This document shows positions 63,865 to 64,000 of a DNA stretch of 64,000 nucleotides, piece after piece; position 1 is the first letter of the stretch; each line of letters starts with the position of its first letter. Source of the stretch: Halogranum amylolyticum (GTDB lineage: Archaea; Halobacteriota; Halobacteria; Halobacteriales; Haloferacaceae); NCBI RefSeq assembly GCF_900110465.1, contig NZ_FODV01000001.1, positions 372,001 through 436,000 on the forward strand. Reading direction: 5' to 3'. Below the pieces are notes generated by a model that had not been told where the DNA came from, ran no database searches, and saw only the letters and a program-made list of their open reading frames with translations. A program made the translations under genes and the position numbers.

Positions 63865-64000
63865 TCAGCGCATCCCCGTCCCGGGCCCGGTGTCGTCGTG
63901 ACCCGTCCCCGAGGGTTTCTCGCGCTCGCCGACGCCGCCCTCGTCGCGGACGGACGCACACCGGACGCAGACGCCCTGCGTCCGGTCGAAATGCTCCTCA
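63865..64000 (-). CDS. C-terminal part of a CxxC protein (cut by window)
   Basis: 45 codons to stop, ending in a disordered, polar tail. The visible part has CVRC, a zinc-ribbon-like knuckle, and codon use typical of this genome. The N-terminus is outside the window. Not identified. Confidence 0.4.
   Translation of the reverse strand, partial: EEHFDRTQGVCVRCASVRDEGGVGEREKPSGTGHDDTGPGTGMR

Overview
The window is a 64 kb piece of a haloarchaeal (class Halobacteria) chromosome. The signs are high G+C, acidic proteins, TATA-type promoters close to start codons, an Orc1/Cdc6 gene beside an origin, CetZ, coenzyme F420 synthesis genes, HMG-CoA reductase, Tat lipoproteins and siroheme decarboxylase. 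The genus cannot be fixed from what is visible. Coding is dense on both strands. No rRNA, CRISPR array or intact insertion sequence was seen.

Layout. 1-5 kb: a truncated uridine phosphorylase, a zinc alcohol dehydrogenase, a TrpD-like transferase, a fused siroheme decarboxylase with a small ferredoxin, and tRNA-Leu(UAA). The tRNA is followed by two hairpins built from inverted copies of its 3' end. 5-12.7 kb: small membrane and regulatory proteins, TrkA flanked by two stand-alone Lrp ligand-binding proteins, an E1-alpha subunit, an acyl-CoA synthetase and a methyltransferase. 12.8-15.2 kb: orc1/cdc6 and a clear replication origin, with inverted arrays of origin boxes around an AT-rich core, then tmk. 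15.9-19 kb: an NDUFA9-like protein, cetZ1 and a frameshifted exported protein overlapping its 3' end.

19-28.5 kb holds the F420 genes cofC, cofG and cofH. Between cofG and cofH lies an overlapping pair: a siroheme nitrite/sulfite reductase and an FrhB-like F420-dehydrogenase subunit with two 4Fe-4S motifs. The pair looks like a split version of F420H2-dependent sulfite reductase. An AT-rich scar and an MscS channel follow. 28.5-35.3 kb: a PfkB kinase, DeoC and three tandem PQQ-propeller lipoproteins, one of them frameshifted. 35.4-46 kb: e-MtaB, an HxlR regulator with a receiver-like tail, two tandem signal peptidases, a CBS protein, a CDF transporter, a HIT protein, methionine aminopeptidase, an orphan NuoCD and an asparaginase-like peptidase.

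46-64 kb: a PQQ protein, icd (isocitrate dehydrogenase), hmgA, an amidohydrolase, the nadA-nadB-nadC operon, a FocA/NirC channel with an ArsR-type regulator, a sensor kinase and pyrF. Downstream of icd is the most unusual structure in the window. It is a four-unit tandem array in which every unit repeats the last codons and stop codon of icd as a hairpin with the stop codon at the loop, and the arms have changed together between units. With the tRNA-Leu hairpins, this suggests that palindromic copies of gene 3' ends are made and kept in this genome. Two genes carry frameshifts that may be real or may be sequencing errors.
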